64,000 bases of DNA, taken from assembly GCA_016290995.1 (NCBI GenBank), contig JAEEVR010000003.1, forward strand, positions 1-64,000. The letters are read 5' to 3'. The stretch is from Treponema sp. Its GTDB lineage: Bacteria > Spirochaetota > Spirochaetia > Treponematales > Treponemataceae. The position numbers were made by a program, and so were the translations under genes. Positions 42,068-52,278 of the stretch are shown here, piece by piece (position 1 is the stretch's first letter; every line of letters begins with the position of its first letter). The notes under the pieces are model-generated. The model did no database searches. It was not told the DNA's origin and worked only from the letters and a program-made list of their open reading frames with translations.

Positions 42068-42309
42068 TCTCCGTCTTTTTGCAGTTTGTTTTTTATTCTT
42101 GCGATTAGAATCGTGTCCCTAAGGGCCAAGCCCGCCGCCGCCAAAAGCAAAAGGCCCATGACGGCGTAAAAGAGAGGGCTGCCGGGATTGGTTTTAAAGT
42201 CTTTGAACGTTACGTAAATCAAGAAGACGCAGAGAGCGCCGCACAAGTAGCGGTTTGACTCCAAACCCTTTTTTTGAGCTTCAAGTTTTTGTCTTTCTGC
42301 GTCTTCCAT
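42064..42309 (-). CDS. Small membrane protein, two helices
   Basis: An 81-aa protein with a charged N-terminus (EDAERQKLEAQKKGLESNR), two membrane helices (about 23-40 and 48-66) and a basic C-terminal tail (RIKNKLQKDGE). Family not recognised. It is tightly placed between greA (4 nt) and the MBL-fold gene (4-bp overlap), so it is almost certainly translated with them. Confidence 0.75.
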   Translation of the reverse strand: MEDAERQKLEAQKKGLESNRYLCGALCVFLIYVTFKDFKTNPGSPLFYAVMGLLLLAAAGLALRDTILIARIKNKLQKDGE

Positions 42310-42313
42310 AATT

Positions 42314-45007
42314 TTACTTTGCTATTTCGATCTTAACGACTTTGTAGTTGTACAAAGTCTCGTTGATTCTGAAAGAGAATTCCTCTTCGGCCTTTTTGTC
42401 CAACAAGGCGTTTCCGCGCGGAGACATGTAAGAAATGATTCCCTTGTCCGGGTCTGATTCCCAGGGTCCCATAATTGTGTATGTCTCGTTCTGGTTTGTG
42501 TCTTTGTTGAGGAGCGTGACTCTCGTTCCAAAAGAAACAACGGCGGTAGAGGCTGTTGTCGGGTCGAAAACAACCGCGCGGTTAAGCTCTTCCTGCAACT
42601 TGGCAAGACGCTCGTTGAGGTAGTGCTGGTGCTCTTTGGCGGCCTTGTATTCGGCGTTTTCCTTCAAGTCGCCCTGAGCGCGAGCCTCGGCGATTTCCTT
42701 GGCGTTGGCAGGAATGTCCACTTTTTGGATTTGCTCGGCAAGAGCTTCCTTTTCGTCCAACTTGGCGCGGGTGACAAGCATTCCTTTTGGAGCGGCGGCC
42801 TTTTCTTCCGTCGTGCGGAACTTGTAGTCAGGATACTTTTCCAAGATGCTGTTGCGAAGGTTTGTCTTGATTTTTGGAGTCAAGTCGTGGATGTCGTCAA
42901 CCAAGGTGTACATCTTTGTGACAGTATCTTCGTTGTTCTGGAACATATAATTGGCAAGCGCTTCGTTCTTGAACAAAAGCTCCTCGGCCTGCTTTTCGAT
43001 CTTTTTGTTTTCTGTCGTGTTGACGTGGTTGTTGATCTCGCGGAAACAAAGCTCAATGATGTTAAGCAAGGCGATAAGCTGCTTTTCGTAAGAAACGCCG
43101 CTGTCCTTGTACCAGCTTTCGTCCTGGCAGTTGGCAAAGAGATACAACAAACCTGCGCGGTAATCCTTGTAGTTTTCAAAGCAAGAGGCGACAAAGGCCT
43201 TAAGCTTGTCAACGCCGCCGTTTTGGGCAACCTGCTCAAGCATCTTTACGTCAAGAACAGTCGGGAACAACTTGAGGTACTGCTCCTGCCAATCGGGCAA
43301 AAGCTTGATGTTCTTTAAGAAGCCTTCCTTAAGCTTTGTGCTCTTTGTGTCCTTAAGCTCGTCGTATACGGCGCGAGGATTGTCCAAGTCGCCGTAAATC
43401 TGGGCAAAAGTGTACTTGCAGGGGTATGCGCGGGCAGGAATCAACTCGCCGATTCTTTGAACGGTCAAGTAAGCGGCGACAACCTGCGTTGTGGCGTGCG
43501 TTACAGTCTTGAGGTAGCCTGTAAAGTACTGGTACATGTCGCTGAACAAGTCGCTGTCCTTGTCTGTGGAATCGTCGTTTACAAATCTCATTATGATGTC
43601 GATGCGGGCAAAGAATTCTTTTTGGGCCTTGAACTCGTTGCTGAACTTTTCTTCGCCGGAGATTTCGTGGTCGCGAACTACATACTGGGTGATGTCGTTG
43701 GGGTTGACTCCAAACGTCGAGTCGCTTTCCAAAATCTTTTTGGCGGCGTTGTTCCAGCTGGTCCATTCCTTGCTTTCCAAAATCGCGGGAACAAGCTCGG
43801 CCTTGATGCGCTTAAAGTCGCAGGCGTTGCCAAAGCTCTTGATGATTGTCTTAAGAGTTTCGGCCTTGTTTTCCTTGACCATCTTTACAAGCTCTTCGCG
43901 AGTCTTTGTGGCCTTGAGAACCCAAATGTGGTCGTTGCTAAGGGGCGTCAAAGCGTCAACAGCCATCTTAAGCGACATTTCGTGAATGCCGCTCTTCTTT
44001 CCAAAGTTGATTGTAATGTTGTCGTTCTTTGCCTTTACGATTTTTCCTACGCCCCATGTGCGGTGGAATACAAAGCTCTTAACGTCAAAAGCGATGTGCT
44101 TTTCAAAGTCGTTGATGGCTTCGAATACGTTGCGGAAATTCTGCGTAAGGTCGCTTGAAGCGATGAACTCGTCAAGGTTGGAGCGGCCGGCGTACAAGCC
44201 CTTGTAGCACTCTACGATTTCGCGGCGGGCCCAAGAGTCTTTGGGGTCGATATGCAAAATCAATTTAAGGATGCTGATCGCCGTCTCCCACTTTTGGTTG
44301 TCCTTGTACCAGCCGTAAAGTTCCTGCATCAAAAGCGCGGACTTGTCTTCGCTGATGGACTTGGCAACCTTTCTTTGAACCGAAAGGAAGAAGTCGATTT
44401 CTTGCGGAATCAAGCCGACCAATTTTGTCCAAACTTCTTTAACGGGAGCGATGTTCTTGAGGGAAACAAAACGGTGAAGCGCCTTTTTGTAAAAGCTAAC
44501 GGCATTTTCCGTCTCGCCCTTTTCTTCGTAGCGCTCGGCCAAAGCCTTGGCCATCTCCGCTTCCTCAAAGTCAATCTTTACGATCTTTTCGTAAAGAGAC
44601 CACATCTCTTCGTTTTTGTCTTCGCGATAGCGCTCGGCCAAGGCGCGCAAGGCAAACTTGTTGTTCTCGTCGCTGGCCAAAATGCTTTTGCAAATGTAAA
44701 CGACAATCGGCTCTTTTTTGTTCTTGTTAAGAATGTCAACAAGAGTAACCAAGGCGGAATTGTCCAAAGCGCCTTGCTTTTGGGCAAGCATTCCCGAAAT
44801 GTAGAGCGCCGTGATGCTGTCCTTTGAGTGAGCCAACTGCTCGTCGCAAACGTCGCGAATCTCGCTGATCGCGTTTTCTTGAACCGCTTGAGCGACAATC
44901 TTCTCAAGCTCCTCGATGTTATTCTGAGTTACATTGCTAATAGCGGCGCGAGTCCACGTCTCTTCCTTTAGCTGATCTTGAACCTTCTTTACCAACTCTT
45001 CTGACAT
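42314..45007 (-). CDS. greA: GreA-type transcript cleavage factor with giant N-terminal region
   Basis: An 897-aa protein whose last 160 residues are GreA: the coiled coil with EARAQGDLKENAEYKAAKEH (acidic residues at the tip that enter the RNA polymerase channel) and the C-terminal FKBP-like domain (GTRVTLL, IISYMSPRGNALL, DKKAEEEF). Ordinary GreA is about 158 aa. The preceding 740 residues are helical and TPR/HAT-like in part (for example ALAERYEEKGETENAVSFYKK), with a KOW/SH3-like segment WGVGKIVKAKNDNITINFGKK near residue 330. Large GreA proteins are known in treponemes. The start follows AACAGGAGAATCAA. The unit also contains an upstream TPR gene (15 nt away). Confidence 0.93.
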   Translation of the reverse strand: MSEELVKKVQDQLKEETWTRAAISNVTQNNIEELEKIVAQAVQENAISEIRDVCDEQLAHSKDSITALYISGMLAQKQGALDNSALVTLVDILNKNKKEPIVVYICKSILASDENNKFALRALAERYREDKNEEMWSLYEKIVKIDFEEAEMAKALAERYEEKGETENAVSFYKKALHRFVSLKNIAPVKEVWTKLVGLIPQEIDFFLSVQRKVAKSISEDKSALLMQELYGWYKDNQKWETAISILKLILHIDPKDSWARREIVECYKGLYAGRSNLDEFIASSDLTQNFRNVFEAINDFEKHIAFDVKSFVFHRTWGVGKIVKAKNDNITINFGKKSGIHEMSLKMAVDALTPLSNDHIWVLKATKTREELVKMVKENKAETLKTIIKSFGNACDFKRIKAELVPAILESKEWTSWNNAAKKILESDSTFGVNPNDITQYVVRDHEISGEEKFSNEFKAQKEFFARIDIIMRFVNDDSTDKDSDLFSDMYQYFTGYLKTVTHATTQVVAAYLTVQRIGELIPARAYPCKYTFAQIYGDLDNPRAVYDELKDTKSTKLKEGFLKNIKLLPDWQEQYLKLFPTVLDVKMLEQVAQNGGVDKLKAFVASCFENYKDYRAGLLYLFANCQDESWYKDSGVSYEKQLIALLNIIELCFREINNHVNTTENKKIEKQAEELLFKNEALANYMFQNNEDTVTKMYTLVDDIHDLTPKIKTNLRNSILEKYPDYKFRTTEEKAAAPKGMLVTRAKLDEKEALAEQIQKVDIPANAKEIAEARAQGDLKENAEYKAAKEHQHYLNERLAKLQEELNRAVVFDPTTASTAVVSFGTRVTLLNKDTNQNETYTIMGPWESDPDKGIISYMSPRGNALLDKKAEEEFSFRINETLYNYKVVKIEIAK

Positions 45008-45022
45008 TTGATTCTCCTGTTG

Positions 45023-45943
45023 TCATTTGACATATAGCTCATATATTTCCGTATCAAGAATTTTTATTCTTGTGATGATTTCGTTCGCCTTGCCGTCGTC
45101 CTCTTTTTCGGAACTGTAATGGTCATACAGCCAAAAATAAAGGTTTATCAAACGCGGCGTCAAAAGCTCCGTCTGGCAAGACGGATCCTTTATTTCCATT
45201 TCCTTTGCGTAAATCTCCTGCTTTAAGCGGGTGATTTCCGTGGGGCGCAGCTTTCTCTTTACAGTGAACACGCCGTAAAGCTGTCCGTAAACCGGAATCC
45301 ATTCCATCAAAACCGCGCCGCTGTATCCTTTGTCCTGAACGTTCCTTATCAAGCAATGGATAAGCTCAGAATCCAAAAAGGCCGGATCGATTTTTTGGGG
45401 GTCAATGAAAAACGCTTCCCTAAACAAAACCTTTGCGTGCCTTTCCTCTCCGCACAAAGCGTAGCAGTCGGCCATTTCGGCAATTATCGCCGCGTTGTCC
45501 GGCTTGACGGAGTTTGCGTCCGTCAAACAATTGCGAGCGGTTTCGTAGGAGCCAAGCTTTTTGTAGCAAAGGCCTGTTTTGCGCAAAATCTCGGCCTTTT
45601 GCGAAGGGTCCTTCTCGGACGCCAATTCATTGTAGCAAGCAAGCGCCAAAGAAAAAACTCCGGTCTTGACCGCAAAAAGCGTTCTGTCAAAAGTAGTCTT
45701 TTGCCGCTTGATGAAGTTAAGAAAGCCCTTCCATTCGTTGCAGTAATTTTCGCCCCGTTCAAAAGCGTCTTTTATGCTTTTGGACCGTTCCACCACGTCA
45801 ATCCAAAAATTGCAGCAGTCAATCGCAAAGAGAATTTCTTGGTTTTCCAGTTCGTAAACGAGCGCTCCGTTAAGCAAAGCCTTGGCTTCCGCAGGATTGC
45901 CGCTCCTTATCAAACTGTATGCCTGCAAAATATCGTCTGACAT
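45023..45943 (-). CDS. TPR-like protein upstream of greA
   Basis: A 306-aa soluble helical protein. TPR-type pairs are visible at about 6-60 (AYSLIRSGNPAEAKALLNGA), 96-180 (SLALACYNELASEKDPSQKA, GLCYKKLGSYETARNCLTDA, MADCYALCGEERHAKVLFRE). The C-terminal third is unrecognised (VLMEWIPVYGQLYGVFTVKR). It has several cysteines but no clear metal motif. Being the first gene of the greA unit, it may work with the helical extension of GreA; that is inference. A TATAAT box lies only 12 nt before the ATG and there is no Shine-Dalgarno, so the leader would be a few bases. Confidence 0.8.
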   Translation of the reverse strand: MSDDILQAYSLIRSGNPAEAKALLNGALVYELENQEILFAIDCCNFWIDVVERSKSIKDAFERGENYCNEWKGFLNFIKRQKTTFDRTLFAVKTGVFSLALACYNELASEKDPSQKAEILRKTGLCYKKLGSYETARNCLTDANSVKPDNAAIIAEMADCYALCGEERHAKVLFREAFFIDPQKIDPAFLDSELIHCLIRNVQDKGYSGAVLMEWIPVYGQLYGVFTVKRKLRPTEITRLKQEIYAKEMEIKDPSCQTELLTPRLINLYFWLYDHYSSEKEDDGKANEIITRIKILDTEIYELYVK

Positions 45944-45955
45944 AGCGTAAATTCA

Positions 45956-45983
45956 ATTATAATGATTGGCGGACTTTAGTCAA
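45956..45983 (-). promoter_or_regulatory. Sigma-70 promoter for the greA unit
   Basis: Minus strand TTGACT (45978-45983), 16-bp spacer, TATAAT (45956-45961), 12 nt before the ATG. Confidence 0.7.
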
Positions 45984-46084
45984 TAAAAAGCGTGAATTTT
46001 TTTTGAATTTTGGAAAAAATATAATATGAATTTTTTTTCATTTGTCAATACCCTTTTGGCGCTTGGCGCGCAAGTTTTTTTGGC

Positions 46085-46113
46085 TTGAACATTTCCGCCG
46101 TTTTGACTATAAT
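46085..46113 (+). promoter_or_regulatory. Sigma-70 promoter for fba
   Basis: TTGAAC (46085-46090), 17-bp spacer, TATAAT (46108-46113), leader about 25 nt with AAGGAG. Confidence 0.8.
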
Positions 46114-46144
46114 ATTTGGCATAAAATCCTTAAGGAGCTTTTTT

Positions 46145-47143
46145 ATGGTTAATTACAAAGATTTGGGCCTTGTGAACACGCGCGACATGTTCGCCAAGGC
46201 AATGAAGGGCGGATACGCCATTCCTGCGTTCAACTTCAACAACATGGAGCAGATGCAGGCTATCATCATGGCTTGCGTTGAGGCCAAGTCTCCCGTTATC
46301 TTGCAGGTTTCAAAGGGAGCCCGCGCCTACGCCAACGCCAACATTCTTCGCAACATGGCCCGCGGCGCCGTCGAGTACGCCCACGAGTTGGGATGCGACA
46401 TTCCGATCGTTCTCCACCTTGACCACGGCCCGAATTTTGAAGTTGCCAAAGACTGCATCGACAACGGATTCTCTTCTGTAATGATCGACGGCTCAGCCCT
46501 TCCCTACGACGAGAACGTAGCGGTTACAAAAAAGGTTGTCGAATACGCCCACAAATACGACGTCACCGTAGAAGCCGAGCTTGGCGTTCTTGGCGGCGTT
46601 GAGGACGAAGTTAGCGCCGAAGAGTCAAAGTACACAAAGCCTGAGGAAGTAATCGACTTCACTTCTAAGACTGGCTGCGACTCATTGGCCATCTCAATCG
46701 GAACAAGCCACGGCCGCTGCAAGTTCACTCCGGCCCAGTGCACACGCACTCCCGACGGAGTTTTGATTCCTCCGCCGTTGGCCTTTGACGTATTGGCCGC
46801 CATCGAGCAAAAGCTCCCCGGCTTCCCGATCGTTTTGCACGGATCTTCTTCAGTTCCCGTTGAATACGTAAAGATCATCGAGCAGTACGGCGGAAAGATT
46901 CCGGATTCAGTCGGAATCCCCGAAGACCAGCTGCGCAAGGCCGCCAAGTCAGCCGTTTGCAAGATCAACATCGACTCTGACGGACGCTTGGCCATGACAG
47001 CCGCCATCCGCCGCCACCTTGCCGAGCACCCGGGCGACTTTGACCCCCGCCAGTACCTCACTCCGGCCCGCGAAGAGCTCAAAAAGATGTACATGCACAA
47101 GTGCGTGAACGTCCTCGGCTCAGCCGGCCACGCTTTGGACTAG
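46145..47143 (+). CDS. fba: Class II fructose-bisphosphate aldolase
   Basis: A 332-aa zinc aldolase of glycolysis. The ATG at 46145 follows TTAAGGAGCTTTTTT; a 20-residue longer frame has no such site and overlaps the promoter. Motifs: PAFNFNNMEQMQAI, VLHLDHGPNFE (zinc His and catalytic Asp), EAELGVLGGVEDEV, AISIGTSHG, and VLHGSSSVP with phosphate contacts; NIDSDGRLAMT follows. Codon choice differs visibly from neighbours in favouring GTT, CAG, AAG and CGC, as in the flagellin genes, which fits high expression. It is a single gene with its own promoter and terminator. Confidence 0.97.
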   Translation: MVNYKDLGLVNTRDMFAKAMKGGYAIPAFNFNNMEQMQAIIMACVEAKSPVILQVSKGARAYANANILRNMARGAVEYAHELGCDIPIVLHLDHGPNFEVAKDCIDNGFSSVMIDGSALPYDENVAVTKKVVEYAHKYDVTVEAELGVLGGVEDEVSAEESKYTKPEEVIDFTSKTGCDSLAISIGTSHGRCKFTPAQCTRTPDGVLIPPPLAFDVLAAIEQKLPGFPIVLHGSSSVPVEYVKIIEQYGGKIPDSVGIPEDQLRKAAKSAVCKINIDSDGRLAMTAAIRRHLAEHPGDFDPRQYLTPAREELKKMYMHKCVNVLGSAGHALD

Positions 47144-47162
47144 AATTAGTTTCCTAACTAAG

Positions 47163-47195
47163 AACGCCCGCGGTTTTTATCGCGGGCGTTTTTTT
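47163..47195 (+). terminator. Rho-independent terminator after fba
   Basis: AACGCCCGCG (47163-47172), loop GTTTTTAT, CGCGGGCGTT (47181-47190), then a run of T. Confidence 0.92.
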
Positions 47196-47288
47196 GCTTG
47201 TCAATTCTCCCCCTTCCCCCTAAACTCCGCGGCCAAAATTCCGACAATATATAAGAATATATATCTTTAAAACGCGGGGTGGATTTTT

Positions 47289-50075
47289 ATGAAAAACCAA
47301 GTTTTAACCTTTATTATTGCGATTTGTTCAATCGCTTTGGCCATTTTTGTCAACGGCTGCAAAACGGCGGAAAAATCGCCTGTGACGGCCCAAGAATTGA
47401 TTTTGGCCGGCGAAATCGACAAGGCAAAGGGCCTTTTTAGCAACCAGGCCGACATCAACAACGTTGACGAAGACGGAAACACCGCCTTGCACGCGGCGGC
47501 TAGAATCAACGATTCGGATTTGGTGACTTTCCTTGTGATAAAGGGAGCGGATTTGGAGCTTAAGAACAATTCCGGCGACACCGCCCTTCACGTGGCCGTA
47601 AAGTCCGACTGCTACGAATCTTCAAGAGCCTTGACCGGCTTGGGAGCGGACATTTTTGCCCTTGACGCGGAAGGAATCAGCGCCTTGGAAAGTTCGCTTG
47701 CCCGCGGCGACGTTTACTACGACATAATGATAAACGAAAAAACCGCTCAGCTTAAAGACGAAAACAACGGAAACGGCATCGTCCACTACTTTGTCAACAC
47801 GCAAAACAAAAAAGCGATCGACTATTGCGTGAACAAAAAAATCAACATCGACAAAAAGAATTCCAACGGCAAGACTCCCCTCGCGCTTGCGTTGGAAAAC
47901 CCAAAGAACATCGTCACCGCTCAAATCGCCGCCGAATTGATTTTGGCTGGAGCCGCTCCGGTTAACTGCGACGCAAAGTATTTTGAAGAAGCGGTGGAGC
48001 AGCGCAACATGTCGCTTAGAATGAGCGACGGACAGACGCCCCTTCACATGGCCGCGATTTACGGACACACAGGAATCGCGCAGTATCTTCTTGACAACGG
48101 AGCGGACACAAAGGCCCAAGACATTTCGGGCGCCACTCCCCTTCACGAAGCGGTCCGCTACGGAAGGACAGAAATCGTGTCGCAGCTTTTGGCCAACGGC
48201 GCCGACGTTAACGGAAAGGACAGCCTTGGAAAGACTCCCCTCTTGCTTTTGATTCCGCAGGACAAGCAAAACGAAATTTACTCAATCCTCTTGGCCAACG
48301 GCGCCAACGTCAACCAAAAGGACATGTACGGCGACACTGTTTTGCACGTCGCCTCGATGACAAAAATCAGCCCCGAAGTTTTGGGAATGTTCACAAGCGC
48401 CGGAGCGGACATCAACATCCGCAACAAAAAAGGCTTGACTCCCTTGGCCACCGCGATCGAGCACGGAGAGGCCGCGCAAGTCGCCTTCTTTGTTTCTAAC
48501 GGAGCGGACATCCACGCCGAAGACGCAAAGAAGACCACGCCGCTTATCAACGTTTTGCGCCGCCCGGACGACTTGTACAAGTCTTTGGTAATCAAAGAGA
48601 ACGCTTCAAGCACAGACTCGGAAGGCAACACTCCGCTTTTGGTCGCGCTTAAGCAGAACGCGGCTTACGAAAGAATCGAATACATCGCAAGCCTTGACTC
48701 AAACGTAAACGCGCGAAACCGCGACGGCGAAAGCGCCTTGTTTATCGCAGTTGAAAAGAACAACCGCAAGGCCGGCGAGCTTATGCTTTCACGCAACGCC
48801 GACATCTTTGCCGCCAACACGCAAAACATCTCTCCGCTTAGAAAATCTTTGGAAAGCCAAAACGGAAGCGAGCAATGGCTTTTGAATTCTTCAACCATCA
48901 CTGCCCGGGACGGAAGCGGAAACTCCGTCTTGCATTACGCCGCCGAATGGCAGCTTCCAAACGACACGCTTAACTTTTTGATTCAAAAGGGAGCGGACGT
49001 AAACGCGGTTAACGGAAACGGCGAGACTCCCCTCTTTAGCGCGGCCAAGGGCGACAACACTGACGCCATCGATTTGTTGGTAAAGCGCGGAGCGTCATTG
49101 AACGCCCGCGACCACTTGGGAAGCAGCCCCTTGCACGCGGCCGTCCGCTGGGACGCTTTGACCGCCGCCGAAAAGTTGATCAACCTTGGCTTTAACATTG
49201 ACAGCCAAAACGTAGGCGGAAAGACGCCGCTTGCCGAAGCCGCCGTTGAAGGAAACACGACTATGGCCCGCCTTTTGATCAGCCACGGAGCCAACCCCAA
49301 CGCTTACGACCAAAACGGCCGCACGGCTTTGAGCGACGCCATCAGAGGCGGCCAGTACGAAATGACAAAGCTTTTGCTTTCGGCCAAGGCCAATCCGCAA
49401 ATTCAAGACATGAACGGAAGGACGCCTTTCCACGAGGCGGCGACTATTGGCGACAAGGACATAATCGTTCTTTTAAGAAGAGCCGGAGCCAATCCGCTTT
49501 CGCGCGACAAGAGCGGCGTCACACCCCTTTCAATCGCGTTTGCAAAGGAGCCGGAAATCATGTACGCGGTTTTGGGAAATGACAAAATGATAGCCGACTC
49601 TGACGGAAACACGCCGATCCACATCGCCCTCCAGTCAAAGACAAACGTAACAATCCTTAAGTCTTTGATACAGCGCGGCTATCCGTTTGACACAAGAAAT
49701 TCTTCGGGCTACACGCCGCTTTCGATCGCCGCCGACACAAACCAAAAGGACGCCGCCGCCTTGCTTTTGGAAAAGGGCGCCGATCCTTTTGCGCAAACGT
49801 CAGCAAAGGGCGGCAGCGTGCTTTCAATGGCCTTTAACGAAAAGAGCGGCTACTTGCTTGGCTACATCGTAAAGAATTCGGCCGCAAAGACCGACATTCG
49901 CGGAAACACAATCTTGCACTACGCCGCTCGCATGGCCGACGAAGCGACAGTCGCCCGCCTGCTTAAGAACGGCCTAAGCAAAAGAGCCAAGAACGTAAGC
50001 GGCGAGACTCCTTACGACGTTGCGGTCAGTTGGAAAAAAGAAGGCAACGCGGCCTTGCTTGACCCCAACACATAA
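47289..50075 (+). CDS. Ankyrin-repeat lipoprotein (928 aa)
   Basis: A secreted protein of about 25 ankyrin repeats. The first 24 residues are a lipoprotein signal ending VNGC, so the protein is probably anchored in a membrane and faces the periplasm or outside. Repeats run from about residue 55 to 920 with the usual 33-residue period and consensus such as GQTPLHMAAIYGHTGIAQYL, GATPLHEAVRYGRTEIVSQL and GRTPFHEAATIGDKDIIVLL; a few are degenerate (about residues 110-240). Ankyrin stacks bind proteins, so a surface adhesin or periplasmic scaffold is plausible but undetermined. The start follows GCGGGGTGGATTTTT. It is a single gene ending in a strong terminator. Confidence 0.9.
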   Translation: MKNQVLTFIIAICSIALAIFVNGCKTAEKSPVTAQELILAGEIDKAKGLFSNQADINNVDEDGNTALHAAARINDSDLVTFLVIKGADLELKNNSGDTALHVAVKSDCYESSRALTGLGADIFALDAEGISALESSLARGDVYYDIMINEKTAQLKDENNGNGIVHYFVNTQNKKAIDYCVNKKINIDKKNSNGKTPLALALENPKNIVTAQIAAELILAGAAPVNCDAKYFEEAVEQRNMSLRMSDGQTPLHMAAIYGHTGIAQYLLDNGADTKAQDISGATPLHEAVRYGRTEIVSQLLANGADVNGKDSLGKTPLLLLIPQDKQNEIYSILLANGANVNQKDMYGDTVLHVASMTKISPEVLGMFTSAGADINIRNKKGLTPLATAIEHGEAAQVAFFVSNGADIHAEDAKKTTPLINVLRRPDDLYKSLVIKENASSTDSEGNTPLLVALKQNAAYERIEYIASLDSNVNARNRDGESALFIAVEKNNRKAGELMLSRNADIFAANTQNISPLRKSLESQNGSEQWLLNSSTITARDGSGNSVLHYAAEWQLPNDTLNFLIQKGADVNAVNGNGETPLFSAAKGDNTDAIDLLVKRGASLNARDHLGSSPLHAAVRWDALTAAEKLINLGFNIDSQNVGGKTPLAEAAVEGNTTMARLLISHGANPNAYDQNGRTALSDAIRGGQYEMTKLLLSAKANPQIQDMNGRTPFHEAATIGDKDIIVLLRRAGANPLSRDKSGVTPLSIAFAKEPEIMYAVLGNDKMIADSDGNTPIHIALQSKTNVTILKSLIQRGYPFDTRNSSGYTPLSIAADTNQKDAAALLLEKGADPFAQTSAKGGSVLSMAFNEKSGYLLGYIVKNSAAKTDIRGNTILHYAARMADEATVARLLKNGLSKRAKNVSGETPYDVAVSWKKEGNAALLDPNT

Positions 50076-50094
50076 CTGTTGCAAGACAAAAAAA

Positions 50095-50121
50095 CCGCCC
50101 GGTTTCGGGCGGCTTTTTTTT
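50095..50121. terminator. Rho-independent terminator after the ankyrin gene
   Basis: CCGCCCG (50095-50101), loop GTTT, CGGGCGG (50106-50112), then CTTTTTTTTT; A run on the left, so it also suits the convergent chemoreceptor gene. Confidence 0.9.
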
Positions 50122-50138
50122 GCTTGGAAACAAGCGGC

Positions 50139-52199
50139 TTAGACCCTAAACTGGCCAAGCTCGTTTCCGATTGAATCGATGGACTTTTGCATTTCGGCCG
50201 CAAGGTTCTGCAATTGCTCGCTGACATTGGAAATCATCGAGGCTCCAACATGCATTTCTTCCATTCCGCTCTTCATTCCGCCAGTGGCGCTTTCTAGCAT
50301 TTCGACTTCGCGCAAGATAGCTTGGTTTCCTTGAGTCATTTCTTCGGAGCTTTGCTTTACTTGGCTTGAGTTGTTGTTCAAAACGCTTAGGGCTTCGTTA
50401 ATCTGAGCGGAGCCTTCAAGCTGCTCGCCCATGGCCTGGCTGATTTCGCGAACCAAGGCGTCTGTCTCCGCAACGCTGTCGGCCACAGACTTTAGAACGT
50501 CCTGCGAGCTGCGGCTGGCCGAAACGATTTGGTCAACAGATTCCTGGATTGTCTTAAGCTGCGCGCCGATTGTCTTTGTCTGCGCGGAAGAGTTTTCGCT
50601 AAGCTTTCGGATTTCGTCGGCAACAACGCTAAAGCCTTTTCCAGCCTCGCCGGCGTGGGCGGCTTCGATGGCGGCGTTCATAGCAAGCAAGTTTGTCTGG
50701 CGCGCGATTCCGCTGATTACGCTGTTGGCTGTCTTAAGCATTTCGCTCTGCTGTTGAACGTCCAAAACCATAGTGTTGACTTCTTCTTGCTTGGCGACGC
50801 CTTCGCTGGCGCCTTTTTGCAAAACGGCAAAAGAGCCGCTCAACTTTTCAACGGAAGCGTTTACGGAGTTGATGTTTCCGATCATTTCTTCTACGGCCGA
50901 GCTGGCTTGGCTTACGCTCTGCGCCTGGTTTTCGATCATCTTGCCCATAGACTCAATGTTGCTTGAAATCTCGGTCACGGCGCCGGCGGTTTGGTCAACA
51001 GACTTTGCCTGCGACTCCAAGCCATTGCCCATTTTGTCGATGTTGGAGATGATTTCGTTGATTGAGGAAACTGTGTTCTGGGTGCAGTCGCGCAAGGCGG
51101 TTCCTGTGTTGACCAAAGTCTCGTTGGAATTCTTTACGCTTCCTACGATGCCCTGCAACTTTTCGATAAAGCGGTTAAGGCTTGCGACAAGCTCGTTCAT
51201 TATCTTTAAGGCGCTGTCGCTCTTAAGCTTGACGCGCTGGGTAAGGTCGGCGTTTCCGCTGGAAAGCTCGTCAACGGCGCCCTTTAACGTTTTGGCGCTT
51301 ATCGCGACGTTCGATGTATAGAAGAAAACAAAAATCAAAATGACGGCTACAAGACAAATCGCGATCGGAGTTACCGCGGAGGTCAAAAAGGCCATAGGCG
51401 TGTAGTCGTACTTCATAACCATGTACCAATCGATAAGCTTTAGAGGTCCGATTACATATTCCGCCTTGGGAGCGGAGCGAGTGGCGATTTCTACCGGAAG
51501 AGCGTCAAACTTGGCCAAGTCCGGCATTCTTTGCTTTACGGAAACGTGGTCCTTAAGGATTGACTGGTCGGTGGCGCCGGTAATTTCCAATCCGTCGTTG
51601 TAAAGATACATTTCTACGTCTTTGGGAATTCCTTCGTACATGCTGTTGATAAAGTCAGTGAGCGGAATGCCGGTTCCGGCGATACCGATCGGAGTGCCTT
51701 TTTCATTGCGGACAACAGCGTTTACCCAAAGCATTGTCTTGTTCAAGTCGGGGTTGTAGTTAATGTTAAAGTTGTATTCCTGAGTTTCGTACATCGTCAT
51801 CTTGTACCAGTAGGTGTCAGGGTCGTTTGGGTCAAGCGTGTAGGCATACTGCATGTCGCTCCAAAACTTGTGGTCCTTGTCGCTTACCCAGAAAATAGAC
51901 TTGCTCAAATATGAGTTTTGATAGGCCAAAAGCTCGATCTTTCCCATGCGGGCGGCTTCGGGATCATCAGGATTCTTTAAGTACTCCTTTACAAGCGGAG
52001 AGCGAACCATTTGGCGGACCAAGGTAAGCTGCTCGTTTAGGCTGGACTGGAATTCCAAAGTCTTTATTTGGGCCACATGGGTCAATTGGGTGTCGGCGTT
52101 TTTCCTAAAATCGCGTTCAGCCCAAAAAATGGTCACAACAACAGTGATTGCGACGGCAAGAACGGCCGCCAAAATTACCTTAAGCTTGAAGTTCTTCAT
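50139..52199 (-). CDS. Methyl-accepting chemotaxis protein
   Basis: A 686-aa transmembrane chemoreceptor. It has TM1 (about 7-27), a periplasmic dCache-like sensor (about 30-275) with [15 protein letters not shown] and [15 protein letters not shown]2 (about 283-308), a HAMP-like linker and the cytoplasmic signalling domain. The conserved tip, which contacts CheA and CheW, reads [20 protein letters not shown] then [14 protein letters not shown]. The double-Cache sensor suggests small-molecule ligands such as amino or carboxylic acids. The start follows CGAGGAACGT. It has its own promoter and shares the gap with the divergent M13 peptidase gene. Confidence 0.95.
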   Translation of the reverse strand: MKNFKLKVILAAVLAVAITVVVTIFWAERDFRKNADTQLTHVAQIKTLEFQSSLNEQLTLVRQMVRSPLVKEYLKNPDDPEAARMGKIELLAYQNSYLSKSIFWVSDKDHKFWSDMQYAYTLDPNDPDTYWYKMTMYETQEYNFNINYNPDLNKTMLWVNAVVRNEKGTPIGIAGTGIPLTDFINSMYEGIPKDVEMYLYNDGLEITGATDQSILKDHVSVKQRMPDLAKFDALPVEIATRSAPKAEYVIGPLKLIDWYMVMKYDYTPMAFLTSAVTPIAICLVAVILIFVFFYTSNVAISAKTLKGAVDELSSGNADLTQRVKLKSDSALKIMNELVASLNRFIEKLQGIVGSVKNSNETLVNTGTALRDCTQNTVSSINEIISNIDKMGNGLESQAKSVDQTAGAVTEISSNIESMGKMIENQAQSVSQASSAVEEMIGNINSVNASVEKLSGSFAVLQKGASEGVAKQEEVNTMVLDVQQQSEMLKTANSVISGIARQTNLLAMNAAIEAAHAGEAGKGFSVVADEIRKLSENSSAQTKTIGAQLKTIQESVDQIVSASRSSQDVLKSVADSVAETDALVREISQAMGEQLEGSAQINEALSVLNNNSSQVKQSSEEMTQGNQAILREVEMLESATGGMKSGMEEMHVGASMISNVSEQLQNLAAEMQKSIDSIGNELGQFRV

Positions 52200-52232
52200 A
52201 CGTTCCTCGTGGTGTATATAAATGTATTTTCT

Positions 52233-52260
52233 ATTTTACACCCTTTTTTAAAAAATTCAA
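52233..52260 (-). promoter_or_regulatory. Sigma-70 promoter for the chemoreceptor gene
   Basis: Minus strand TTGAAT (52255-52260), 16-bp spacer, TAAAAT (52233-52238). Confidence 0.65.
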
Positions 52261-52278
52261 GCGAATTTCAAAGCGAAT

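Noticed and set aside
47289-50075. Ankyrin repeat DNA as a CRISPR or tandem DNA array
   Set aside because: The periodicity is at protein level (33 residues) with divergent DNA; no identical direct repeats with spacers.
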